Source: Antedon mediterranea
Taxonomy: Eukaryota > Echinodermata > Crinoidea > Comatulida > Antedonidae
Direction: 5' to 3'
Length of the DNA: 64,000 nt
Assembly (NCBI RefSeq): GCF_964355755.1
Contig: NC_092680.1
Span: forward strand, 6,983,001 to 7,047,000
How positions within the stretch are numbered: position 1 is the stretch's first letter; the number at the start of each line of letters is the position of its first letter. The notes beneath the pieces were generated by a model. That model searched no databases and was not told where the DNA came from. It was given only the letters and a program-made list of their open reading frames with translations. Shown here one piece after another: positions 26,001-37,160 of this stretch. The position numbers and the translations under genes were made by a program.

Positions 26001-27900
26001 GAGGTAGGCCTATATAATTGTAGCTATCGGATATTCGAAATTGGATTTAAGCTTAACTAGCTACAGGCATGAATTTCATATTTTAGTGTACACAAAAAAA
26101 TAAAATTCTGTAGCATAAATCACGACAAAAAATCATGAATTTCTTTTCAGTCAGAAGATATACACATCATGCCAAAGAAAATAGAAAAACAGTCGTCCAA
26201 TACAGATAGGCCTAAACAATGTAAAAGAAATACTAAAAATAACTCCTTCCTTCCATTGGCAATTTTCTTCTTTCAAAGTGCGTCAATCTCTACATCATAT
26301 CAGCTCAAGTTAAAAAATCTCTGTCTTCTTTCGATGCTGTAGGCGTTCATTTTCAATGCGTATTGTATCGAATCACTTGCAGTTGTTTATGTCAAAGTTA
26401 ATATGAAGTGTATTGTTTTCTTATCAATGCCCTCAAACCAGTTAGAAGCTGAGAAAAGAACAATACAGCTTGTGTGAGTTCAAATACTGTCCAAGTTTTC
26501 TAAATGACAGACTGAAGATTGAATGACAAAATAAGAAGAAATGGCAATTATGTAAACAAACTTTCATGTTGAATTACATATACGATTATAAAAAGATGTA
26601 ATATAATCAATGCTTCATCTTTGTACAATTATACCATTCATAAATCAGCTTTTATTCCGTAATAGGTGATATGCAGAAGTCACATTTAAACAAAATCAAA
26701 ATCAAGAGTTTTTTCATGTTTTTAAAGTATCTCTTTCCAATTATCTTGTTTTGATTTTAGTAGATTTTCCTGCAATATGAATTTAAAATTTCTTTTATGT
26801 CATCTTAAAGTATTCAGGCATATTCTTCGTTCATATTTCATGACTTGCATTTTTGTGTTTATATTCATAAATACCTGTTTCCTAATTTCTTTCTTCAGAT
26901 ATCCTTATGTGTTTCTCAGAAACCAGGGAAGAAAACGAATTAAATCTATGACAGGAAGATAGCTGGCAATTAATAGCAGATGACACTCATCTCTCTGTTG
27001 ATGTCAATCATCACAGACAGGCTATATAGTTGAATTACACATATAGTTGAAACACCCAATAAGGGGAAATACTCCCAAGAGAGAAGACTTGGGTGGTAAT
27101 TGGGGTTTTGTGTATAAAGAGGGTAGATGTCCAGTGGTTGTCTGGCGAGGGGTAATTTCCAGTGTTGTCCAGATACAAACAAGTAATCAAAAAGGAGTAA
27201 TTCTTTATCAAAGGTTTTAATTACAATGCAAAAGCTCCATACATAAATATAATAGTACAGTAATACATGAGATCTGAGTCATATTGGAAGTCTTTAGCAT
27301 TGATACAACCACTTATGAAAGGCGGTACCGGTTTTGATCTATCTAGTGATTCTTACTTAAGTAATGTTTATTTTACCACAACAATCTGTTTTATCACCTT
27401 TTCGTTACATAATACATATGTCGGTTTGACAAGGACTGAGCTTCAGCAGCTGACTAATTGAATAATAAATATAAATCCTGGGGCAAAACCCGGATTTTCA
27501 AATCGGGGTGAGAGAGAGTCTGGTTGCACTTTTTTAACTTTACAATCATATACCGATTGGCCCATGGAGTAATACTCTCAGTACAACATTAATGAATTAA
27601 ACATTGTCCAGACTTTTGTGTACGACTGAATGATAATAATTATAATCATTATTTAACATGCAATATTGGGATAATTTATACTTGCTCCCCAACATTTGTA
27701 ATATATTATTTAGGGATGCAATCGTAAGTACATTTCTTTTTATTCACCCTGCATCCGCCCAAGAAAATCAAAGATCATGATCTCAAAAAAAGCAGAAGGG
27801 AAAACAAAACAATAAATATTATGTTTATATATATTAAATATAAATCCAAAGTCAAATCACTAAAAAAAAAAAAAGCTAAATCTAAACGAGAAGTAAAACA
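23010..27900. other. AT-rich intergenic sequence
   Basis: Several kilobases have no gene that I can support. Open frames at 23,150-23,389, 26,777-26,962 and 27,267-27,461 show no recognisable domain. Simple sequence includes a short (TC)n at about 24,367-24,379. Confidence 0.55.
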
Positions 27901-27904
27901 TCCA

Positions 27905-27955
27905 GAAAAGTTAGCAGAGCTTTCGGGCAACACTAGCCCTTCATCAGTGCAAGTG
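27905..27955 (-). ncRNA. Hammerhead-ribozyme-like motif, probably from a Penelope-like element
   Basis: On the minus strand the sequence reads CTGATGA, then GGGC-TAGTGTT-GCCC (a 4-bp stem II with a 7-nt loop), then GAAA. Next comes AGC-TCT-GCT (a 3-bp stem III) and an A in the position of the cleavage base. This is the order of conserved boxes in a type I hammerhead. One extra A lies before stem II, and stem I is not convincing with the flanking bases. Hammerheads of this kind are known from the terminal repeats of Penelope-like retroelements. No Penelope coding sequence is present, so this is probably a relic. Confidence 0.45.
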
Positions 27956-28267
27956 TAATATCATTGTGTAATATCATATCAGTGCAATATAAATATATAT
28001 ATATAAAACATATTTTAATGAATATAACAAAACAAATCGTCATTTATGGTGAGTTGACTCCAATGATGAAATAAAAAAAATGCAATAAATTGTAAACTTT
28101 TTATTTGATAGAAACAAAAACATATGGTATCAATAAATAGCGTAGCAAACACAGGTTTACCTCCGCATATAGGCCCTAAACATTCACCACATTTCTGAAC
28201 TTTGTTCTTGTATAACATTGAAAACATTTGGCAGATTAACTATATAATTAAACTGTTTTTTCATAAT

Positions 28268-31200
28268 AATATGCTGGTTGCATAGTAGACCACAGTGGTA
28301 AACTAAATCTTATTATTTTCACTGTGCTCAACTACAACCAAAGGGTATAGTAGCGCACAGAGCTAAACTAAATCCTATTTATTATCACTGTGCGCGAGTG
28401 CAACCAAAATGGGTATAGTAGCGCACAGTGCTAAAACTAAATCCTATTTATTATCACTGTGCGCGAGTGCAACCAAAATGGGTATAGTAGCGCACAGTGC
28501 TAAAACTAAATCCTATTTATTATCACTGTGCGCGAGTGCAACCAAAATGGGTATGGTAGCGCACAGTGCTAAACTAAATCCTATTTATTATCACTGTGCG
28601 CGAGTGCAACCAAAATGGGTATGGTAGCGCACAGTGCTAAACTAAATCCTATTTATTATCACTGTGCGCGAGTGCAACCAAAATGGGTATAGTAGCGCAC
28701 AGTGCTAAAAAAAATCCTATTTATTATCACTGTGCTCGAATGCAACCAAAATGGGTATGGTAGCGCACAGTGCTAAACTAAATCCTAGTTATTACCACTG
28801 TTCGGGAGTGCATCCAAAATGGATATGCTAGCGCACAGTGCTAAACTAATTCCTATTTATTATCACTGTGCGCGAGTACAACAAAAATGGGTATGGTAGC
28901 GCACAGTGTTAAACTAAATTCTATTTAGTATCACTGTGCGCGAGTGCAACCAATGAGTATGGTAGCGCACAGTGCTAAACTAAATCATATTTATTATCAC
29001 TGTGCGCGAGTGCAACTAAAATGGGTATATAAGCGCACAGTGCTAAACTATAGGCCTATCCTATTTATTATCACTGTGCGTTAGTTCAATCAAGATGGAT
29101 ATGGTAGCGAACAGTGTTAAACTAAATCCTATTATTATCAGTGTGCGCGCGCGAAAGCAACCAAAATGGGTATGGTAGCGCACAATGCTAAAATAAATCC
29201 TATTTATTATCACTGTGCGCGAGTGCAACCAAAATGGGTATGGTAGCGCACAGTGCTAAAAAATTCCTATTTATTATCACTGTGCTCGAATGCAACCAAA
29301 ATGGGTATGGTAGCGCACAGTGCTAAACTAAATCCTAGTTGTTACTACTGTTCGGGAGTGCATCCAAAATGGATATGGTAGCGCACAGTGCTAAACTAAT
29401 TCCTATTTATTATCACTGTGCGCGAGTACAACAAAAATGGGTATGGTAGGGCACAGTGTTAAACTAAATCCTATTTAGTATCACTGTGCGCGAGTGCAAC
29501 CAATGAGTATGGTAGCGCACAGTGCTAAACTAAATCATATTTATTATCACTGTGCGCGAGTGCAACTAAAATGGGTATAATAGCGCACAGTGCTAAACTA
29601 TATCCTATTTATTATCACTGTGCGTTAGTTCAATCAAGGTGGATATGGTAGCGAACAGTGTTAAACTAAATCCTATTTATTATCACTGTGCGCGAGTGCA
29701 ACCAAAATGGGTATGGTAGCGCACAGTGCTAAAAAATTCCTATTTATTATCACTGTGCTCGAATGCAACCAAAATGGGTATGGTAGCGCACAGTGCTAAA
29801 CTAAATCCTAGTTGTTACTACTGTTCGGGAGTGCATCCAAAATGGATATGGTAGCGCACAGTGCTAAACTAATTCCTATTTATTATCACTGTGCGCGAGT
29901 ACAACAAAAATGGGTATGGTAGGGCACAGTGTTAAACTAAATCCTATTTAGTATCACTGTGCGCGAGTGCAACCAATGAGTATGGTAGCGCACAGTGCTA
30001 AACTAAATCATATTTATTATCACTGTGCGCGAGTGCAACTAAAATGGGTATAATAGCGCACAGTGCTAAACTATATCCTATTTATTATCACTGTGCGTTA
30101 GTTCAATCAAGGTGGATATGGTAGCGAACAGTGTTAAACTAAATCCTATTTATTATCACTGTGCGCGAGTGCAACCAAAATGGGTATGGTAGCGCACAGT
30201 GCTAAACTAAATCCTATTTATTATCACTGTGCGCGAGTGCAACCAAAATGGGTATAGTAGCGCACAGTGCTAAAAAAAATCCTATTTATTATCACTGTGC
30301 TCGAATGCAACCAAAATGGGTATGGTAGCGCACAGTGCTAAACTAAATCCTAGTTATTACCACTGTTCGGGAGTGCATCCAAAATGGATATGCTAGCGCA
30401 CAGTGCTAAACTAATTCCTATTTATTATCACTGTGCGCGAGTACAACAAAAATGGGTATGGTAGCGCACAGTGTTAAACTAAATTCTATTTAGTATCACT
30501 GTGCGCGAGTGCAACCAATGAGTATGGTAGCGCACAGTGCTAAACTAAATCATATTTATTATCACTGTGCGCGAGTGCAACTAAAATGGGTATATAAGCG
30601 CACAGTGCTAAACTATAGGCCTATCCTATTTATTATCACTGTGCGTTAGTTCAATCAAGATGGATATGGTAGCGAACAGTGTTAAACTAAATCCTATTAT
30701 TATCAGTGTGCGCGCGCGAAAGCAACCAAAATGGGTATGGTAGCGCACAATGCTAAAATAAATCCTATTTATTATCACTGTGCGCGAGTGCAACCAAAAT
30801 GGGTATGGTAGCGCACAGTGCTAAAAAATTCCTATTTATTATCACTGTGCTCGAATGCAACCAAAATGGGTATGGTAGCGCACAGTGCTAAACTAAATCC
30901 TAGTTGTTACTACTGTTCGGGAGTGCATCCAAAATGGATATGGTAGCGCACAGTGCTAAACTAATTCCTATTTATTATCACTGTGCGCGAGTACAACAAA
31001 AATGGGTATGGTAGGGCACAGTGTTAAACTAAATCCTATTTAGTATCACTGTGCGCGAGTGCAACCAATGAGTATGGTAGCGCACAGTGCTAAACTAAAT
31101 CATATTTATTATCACTGTGCGCGAGTGCAACTAAAATGGGTATAATAGCGCACAGTGCTAAACTATATCCTATTTATTATCACTGTGCGTTAGTTCAATC

Positions 31201-31826
31201 AAGGTGGATATGGTAGCGAACAGTGTTAAACTAAATCCTATTTATTATCACTGTGCGCGAGTGCAACCAAAATGGGTATGGTAGCGCACAGTGCTAAACT
31301 AAATCATATTTATTATCACTGTGCGCGAGTGCAACTAAAATGGGTATAATAGCGCACAGTGCTAAACTATATCCTATTTATTATCACTGTGCGTTAGTTC
31401 AATCAAGGTGGATATGGTAGCGAACAGTGTTAAACTAAATCCTATTATTATCAGTGTGCGCGCGCGAGAGCAACCAAAATGGGTATGGTAGCGCACAGTG
31501 CTAAACTAAATCCTATTTATTATCACTGTGCGCGAGTGCAACCAAAATGGGTATGGTAGCGCACAGTGCTAAACTAAATCCTATTTATTATTACTGTGCG
31601 CGAGTGCAACCAAAATGGGTATGGTAGCGCACAGTGCTAAACTAAATCCTATTTTGTTATCACTGTGCGCGAGTACAACAAAAACGGGAATGGTAGCGCA
31701 CAGTGCTAAACTAAATCCTATTTATTATCACTGTGCGCGAGTGCAACAAAAATGGGTATGGTAGCGCACAGTGCTAAAATAAATCCTATTTATTATCACT
31801 GTGCGCGAGTGCAACCAAAATGGGTT
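28268..31826. repeat. 68-bp satellite array, about 52 monomers
   Basis: The consensus monomer contains GGTATGGTAGCGCACAGTGC, then an AT-rich stretch, then CACTGTGCGCGAGTGCAACC and AAAATG. Period is 68 bp, and 69 bp where one A is added. GCGCACAGTG and CACTGTGCGC are exact reverse complements with a 23-nt loop, so each monomer can form a 10-bp hairpin. Diagnostic variants recur at about 472 bp (7 monomers) and about 1.56 kb (23 monomers), which shows higher-order duplication. Shorter arrays lie at 45.2, 46.1-46.7, 56.9-57.7, 60.6 and 62.0 kb. Open frames through the array are chance products of the period. Confidence 0.95.
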
Positions 31827-33349
31827 TTTTGGGTGGACTGGAACAAAGTAACCCAGATTCCAAAACAGCATGTTGAAAATTTCAAACAAGCCAAAACACT
31901 GATAAGATCCAATAGTGAACTGTCTGATCAACACAAAGATTCTATGGCAACGATAGCGGATCATGCTATATCTGTGTCACTGAGAGATCCCTCTGTGTCT
32001 GAAATAGTGAAAGAAGTTCATCACCATACTAATAAAGCCTGCCGGAAGTATGGAACAACTTGCAGATTCAACTTTCCTAAGTTTCCAACAAGAAAAACTT
32101 TGATAAGTTCACCCTCTAATTATGCTTTTAACAGTGAAGAAAAGAAAAACTCAAAAATGACAAGGTACAAAACAGTCTTGGATGCCGTAAAAGAGATCCT
32201 AGAGGATGATGATAAGATGAAAAAAGTGTGTTCACACAAACAGAAAGAACTACACACAAATGGAGAATAAGCCAGATTATTCAAAATGCAGAATATAACA
32301 ACAAACACTGTTCTGTTCCAGCTAATTTACATCATCATTTTCAAGGAAAAATCAAAGAAAATGGCATGGCAGATGTTATTCAAATCAAAGTTGTACATGA
32401 TGCAATGGCAAACAACAAAATTAAAATTGATGAGCTGTTAGAAAAGAGAATTGAATTCATGCTTGAACAAGCTAACTTTTCAATTGAAAAGTTTTCTGAT
32501 GTATGCTCCAAATTGGAAGAATATGAAAATGGTTTATCTGTCAACAATCGTGGATACATGTTTTTCTATAAAAGAGATGTTGCTGAAATTATGGTCAACA
32601 GCTACAATGCTGAATGGATATCTACATGGAATGGAAACATGGACATTCAGTTGTGCCTTGACTTTTATGCTATCATTACATACATAAGTGACTACTATTC
32701 CAAGAATGACTCTGGAACCATGGATATGCTCATTAATGCTCTAAAAGATGCAGAAAATGAGGATTTAAGGACCAAATTGAAAACGGTTGCTTCAGTGTTT
32801 CTTACACACAGACAAATGGGGGGAAGTGAAGCTTACTACAGACTTCTCCCACACATGCATCTGAAGGACTCAAATATTGAGGCAGTCTTTGCCCCTACTG
32901 GATTTAATCCTAGTCATTTTCTGAAAAGAATTGATGATGATGCTCAAGTTGATGGTAAAAATCTCATTGAAGTAGAAGGTCGTGAAGGAAAATATCAAGA
33001 AAAGGCTTCAATGTATGAAAAGTATCAAAGAAGAGATTGTAATTTGCAGCCTGAGATCAAAGACCTATGCTATGCTCAATTTGTTAAGCGATACAAGTCC
33101 GTTAGGACTGTCCCAAAATCCTTCAACTACAAGCAATTGGAGTCCTCAAAGATGTATGACATAAATGAAAATTTAATCATAAACAGCATCATCATCACTG
33201 AAAGAATAGAAGAGAATGAGAAAGTCAATAACCTTCCTATGTACATCAGGATCAAAAACACTCAACATGATGAGCCATCTTTTGTCAAGTTAAGAAGAGA
33301 GCTTGTCCTTCGTTGTCACAAATTCAAGAAAAGCAAAAACCTCCATTAA
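31827..33349 (+). pseudogene. Helentron Rep-region remnant (5'-truncated, frameshifted)
   Basis: This is the N-terminal part of a RepHel-type transposon protein. The frame open from 31,752 enters from the satellite and continues as WVFWVDWNKV..., which resembles the stretch just after the HUH motif of Helitron Rep proteins. It then gives H-H-H...C...C-RFNFPKFP, the usual cysteine/histidine segment. A frameshift at about 32,230-32,270 moves to the frame 32,228-33,349. That frame contains ITYISDYYSK with Tyr152 and Tyr156 (Y-x3-Y, the two-tyrosine motif) and then GGSEAYYRLLPHMHLKDS, typical of the Helitron-like N-terminal family. The histidines of the HUH motif are not present: the satellite replaces them. 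A stop at 33,347 interrupts the protein. Confidence 0.85.
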
Positions 33350-33964
33350 CATCTTTTCTCTGAACTTCAGTTATTCCATCCACATACAAACAATCCCATG
33401 GATGGTCCAAACTACACTCTTGAACAAGAAAAAGAGGACCTAAATGCCTGTCAAAAAACATTTAGTCAATCAGAATTTTACAAGGTGAAAACATGTTAAT
33501 GCCATACTTAGAAAATGTTGAAAAAGGTATGGAATCAGCGCAAGAAATGAGGAATGACATTGGGGATGTCCTTGATCCCCAAAATGAGCAAGATAAAGCT
33601 GAATGTGAGGAAATTGGACTTGAAGATAATCATGAGTATGCAGCAAAAGATTTTGAAGGCCTTTTTTTAAACTGAGGACCCCACTCCATCAACTGGATTA
33701 TTCAAGAGAGTTACACCAAGCTCAGATAACACTCTCTTTCCACTCATTCGAAAAATGGATGATGCACAAAGACTAGTGGTTAATAATAAAGTAATGCAAT
33801 ATATCAAAGAAACAATTATCTCCAGAAAAGAACCAGCAACAATCTCTGTTCCAAGGTTTATAATCCAAGGTGAAGCTGTTGCTGAAAAAGCTCTGTCATT
33901 CATGTGGTAGTGCAGTTAATGGAGAAACTCTTAAGACAATCTGGAGATAATACTGACAATCCTT
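33350..33964 (+). pseudogene. Helentron linker and decayed helicase Walker A region
   Basis: Protein similarity continues past the stop (HLFSELQLFHP...) and then through a frameshift to the frame at 33,493-33,675. From about 33,750 another frame reads RKMDDAQRLVVNN, the usual start of a PIF1-like helicase. This is followed by IIQGEAVAEKALSF where the family has a GGAG.GKS Walker A loop. The lysine is kept, but the glycines and the Ser/Thr context are lost. A stop codon follows in the next few residues. So the ATP-binding loop is not functional in this copy. Confidence 0.75.
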
Positions 33965-35230
33965 ATGTTCTTCTCATTTACTGGAACAGCGGCAGCAAAC
34001 ATTGATGAAATGACACTGCATAGTGCCTTCAATTTCCCATTCAACAATCAGTTTTTATCTTTACCAGACAAATTACGAGACAAAAAGAGAGATCAGCTGA
34101 AACTTCTGAAAATGATCATCATTGATGAATTCAGTATGTTGAAGGCCGACATGCTCTACCAAATTGACCTTCGTCTACGCGAATTGATGGAAGCTTCAAA
34201 AGAGGCTTTTGGAGGATGTGCAGTCCTATTGTTTGGTGATATTCTGCAGTTGAAGCCTGTAATGGGAAAATATGTGTTTGATTTGCCTATATCATCAGAC
34301 TACCATGCCTCTTTCTACATAGAATCACTATGGAATACCTTCAGAGTCATTCATCTGTTAACTAATCACAGGCAAGGTGAAGACCATGTCTATGCTGATA
34401 TGTTAAACAGAGTAAGGACTGGAAGTCAGAATGAAAGTGATATCACCTTACTGCAAGAAAGGGTAAGACCTTTAAACCACCCTGACATTCCAAAAGATGC
34501 CCTTTTTGTAACATGTACAAACAAAGATGTAAATACTATAAGCAACACCAAATTGGAAGAAGTGCAAGAGCAGTTAATAGAGATTCCTGCACAAATCTAC
34601 AGTACGGCTAAAAAAGAACCAAAAACCAAAACATCCAATGATGGTTCTATTTTCAACACTCCTCTTCAAAAGCATCTAAAACTCAAAAAAGGGGCAAAGG
34701 TTATGTTGACATATAATGTCGATGTAATTGATTGTTTAACAAATGGAGCAATGGGGGAAGTTGTTAGTTTTATTTTTGACCAGAAGGGCAGAGTCAAAAC
34801 AATTCTAGTTCATTTCAATGATGAAAAAGTTGGAAAAGAAAAACGCCTTAAATATGGTAGTTTGCAACAACAGTATCCTGGTATTCATGTTACCCCTATT
34901 GAGAAAATCGAGTTTAAATTTTGTTTATCAAAAAAACAAACTGGTAATCAGATGTTAGCTGCTGTACAGTTTCCCCTCAAACTTTCCTTTGCCTGCACTG
35001 CTCATAATATGCAAGGAGCAACCGTGGCCAAGCCTAACTCTCTTATCCTTGATTTAAGAGGTGTTAGAGAGCCAGCCCAAGCTTATGTCGTGCTTAGTCG
35101 TGTACAGGCAATTAGTAAACTGTATATAATTGAAAAAATTCCATCTGATAAACTATATCCATCTAAATTACCAATGACAGAGCTTAAAAGGCTTTCTGAT
35201 ATCTCCATGAACAAAATTGAATCACTTATC
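33965..35230 (+). pseudogene. Helentron PIF1-like helicase domain
   Basis: In the 578-codon frame, residues 6-20 (TGTAAANIDEMTLHS) form motif Ia, 51-58 (IIIDEFSM) Walker B, and 91-98 (GDILQLKP) motif III. The C-terminal part has LSFACTAHNMQGATV and AYVVLSRV (motifs V and VI). This is the SF1B helicase of rolling-circle Helitron transposons, which unwinds DNA for strand transfer. The Walker A motif lies upstream in another frame and is damaged. The domain runs without a stop straight into the endonuclease domain, as in Helentrons. Confidence 0.9.
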
Positions 35231-35818
35231 AGGAAGAGTATTGGCATTTCAAGCTTAAATATTTGGTCTTTACCTGATAAAATCTATGATCTTAAAGTAG
35301 ACTATACATTGAATGTGTCTATGGTTGTCTGTCTACAAGAAACATGGTGTGAAGATGACTACTCAAACGACCACCTAAATATTGATGGATATTATCTGCA
35401 CTTAACCAATCGTGGAAAAGGAAAAGGAATTGCTACCTATTTCAAAAAAGGTTTTTATCTTTCTGAAGAAGTAAACAAAGAATTATTTCAAATGACCAAA
35501 TGTTCAAGTAGATATCTGCATGTGATAAACGTGTACAGGTCTCAAAATGCTTCCTCTGTTGAGTTTTTACAGCATTTAGACTCACTCATTGTAGATTGTG
35601 AACAGTGTTATATTGTAGGTGATTTCAACATTGATATCTTACGTACTGTACACCCCATTGTAACCTGGATCCTCTCTGTCTGTGCAATATCCAACCCATG
35701 AAAAAGGGGGACTTATTGATCATGTTTACATCAGATCAGAGAGAGGTTTTGAACTCTTTACACAATGGCCTTACTACTCTGACCATGCTGCAAACTGTCT
35801 TGTTTTGCATGAATAAAA
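35231..35818 (+). pseudogene. Helentron C-terminal apurinic-type endonuclease domain
   Basis: After the helicase the frame continues as SSLNIWSLPDKI, CLQETWCEDD (catalytic Glu of QETW) and VGDFNIDIL (the GDFN motif). A frameshift at about 35,650-35,690 moves to a frame reading YPTHEKGGLIDHVYI and then YYSDHAANCLVLHE before a stop at about 35,818. The SDH histidine completes the endonuclease/exonuclease/phosphatase fold. An AP-like endonuclease fused behind the helicase is the feature that separates Helentrons (Helitron2) from canonical Helitrons. All active-site boxes are present apart from the frameshift. Confidence 0.88.
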
Positions 35819-36065
35819 TATGTTATATAATATATAAATTTTGCTCTTGCTGTTTCTTGCTGTTGTCCTTGCTCTTTTAATAAACAAGCACAGTGAACTC
35901 TTTTCTGTTAGGAAGCTTAGATAGAATATTAAATGACACAACAGCCCGTATATAATAACTTAAAGTGACAGAACAACTTAGAAATGTAATGCCTTAGAAA
36001 AAGTATCAGAAATGTACATAAGTCTTATAAATGTACAGAAGTCTCAGAAATGTACAGAAGTCTCA

Positions 36066-36497
36066 GAAAAGTACTTTAAAACTTGTCTGTACATGAAAAC
36101 AGTTCAAAAAGTACAGAAAAGGCGATAAAACGCAAAGTGATACCGGACCGACCGACCGACCGACCGACCGACCGACAGACCGACCGACCGACCGACCGAC
36201 CGACATAGTTAAAACTTGTCTGTACATCAAAACAGTTCAAAAAGTACAGAAAAGGCAATAAAACGCAAAGTGATAACCGACCAACCGACAGACCGACAGA
36301 CAGACCGACAGACCGACCAACCGACATAGTGAACTATAGAGTCGCGTCCACGCGACTAAAACTTGTCTGTACATCAAAACCGTTAAAAAAAGCGATAAAA
36401 CGCATAGTGATACCGGACCGACAGACAGACCGACAGACCGACAAACCGACATACATACCGACATAGTAAACTATAGAGTCGCGTCCACGCGACTAAA
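36066..36497 (+). repeat. Three tandem copies of the Helentron 3' end
   Basis: The phrase ACTTGTCTGTACAT...CAAAAAGTACAGAAAA...ATAAAACGC...GTGATACCGGACCGAC followed by a CCGA/CAGA microsatellite occurs three times (from about 36,080, 36,213 and 36,359). The second and third copies end with TATAGAGTCGCGT-CC-ACGCGACTAAAA (36,339-36,362 and 36,475-36,498). The first lacks the hairpin. Confidence 0.85.
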
Positions 36498-37160
36498 AAG
36501 ACATAGTTTTGACGAATTTTTGAACTTTTTCATCAAAAACGTGCGCAAATTATCCAATTTGACGTGCTCGTATGACGTAATTTTAAGTCGAAATTGTTTA
36601 AAAGTTGGTAAAATTATTAGAAAAGGCTGCAAAAACATAAATCACAAAAAAGTATGTATTTAACGCTACGTGCGCACCGCGCGCGTAAAAATTTGCGCGC
36701 GTATGGGAATTTTTTACATGCTCAAAATGACAAGAAACGCGTAGAAAGTTGATTAAAAATTAATTTTGCGCATTTTAAAATTTTAAATGCGCGTGCGCGC
36801 GTAACTTCGTGTAAAACACATTTTTTTTTCAACAGAAAGTTAGCGCCTGATATAAATTAAACTTTTGCAAAGTTTCAATTTAAAATGTTATTTGGTGTTT
36901 GACCTATGTTGAATACGAGAAAATCGTTAAATCGCGCGTAAATCACGTTGCGCAACTCTAACGTCATTCACAATAGGAGGTGCACAATTTCACGTAAATG
37001 CCCACATGTTGACATCAAAACAGTTCAAAAAGTACAGAAAAACGATAAAACTCATAGTGATACCGGACCGACAGACAGACCGACAGGCCGACAGACCGAC
37101 AGACCGACAGACCGACCGACCGACCGACATAGTGAACTATAGAGTCGCGTCCACGCGACT
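36498..37160 (+). mobile_element. HINE-like element, diverged internal region
   Basis: The segment has the internal GACGTGCTCGTATGACGTAA phrase shared with other copies, a CpG-rich patch (GCGCGCGTAAAAATTTGCGC) and then the common 3' end at 37,017-37,160 with microsatellite and GTCGCGT hairpin. The 5' terminal phrase CAAGGCCAACAGCC is absent. Confidence 0.7.

Larger units (their letters stand above)
31827..36497 (+). mobile_element. Helentron (Helitron2-like), 5'-truncated, with repeated 3' end
   Basis: The element comprises the Rep-helicase-endonuclease remnant and about 680 bp of 3' sequence that ends in the CCGA/CAGA microsatellite and the GTCGCGT-CC-ACGCGAC hairpin followed by TAAAA. The 5' end is missing and replaced by the 68-bp satellite. 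At least three frameshifts or stops make it non-autonomous now. Confidence 0.75.

Noticed and set aside
28409-28627. A 23-residue repeat protein (MGIVAHSAKTKSYLLSLCASATK)
   Set aside because: It comes from 69-bp variants of the satellite. The frame is lost where monomers are 68 bp.
28268-31826. A regularly spaced repeat that superficially looks like a CRISPR array
   Set aside because: Repeats are contiguous 68-bp monomers with no unique spacers, in a eukaryotic context. It is a satellite.
36076-37142. Open frames with RSVGRSVG, CLSVCRSV or TDRPTDRQ repeats, also at 41,360, 54,693 and 55,112
   Set aside because: They are translations of the CCGA/CAGA microsatellite in HINEs.
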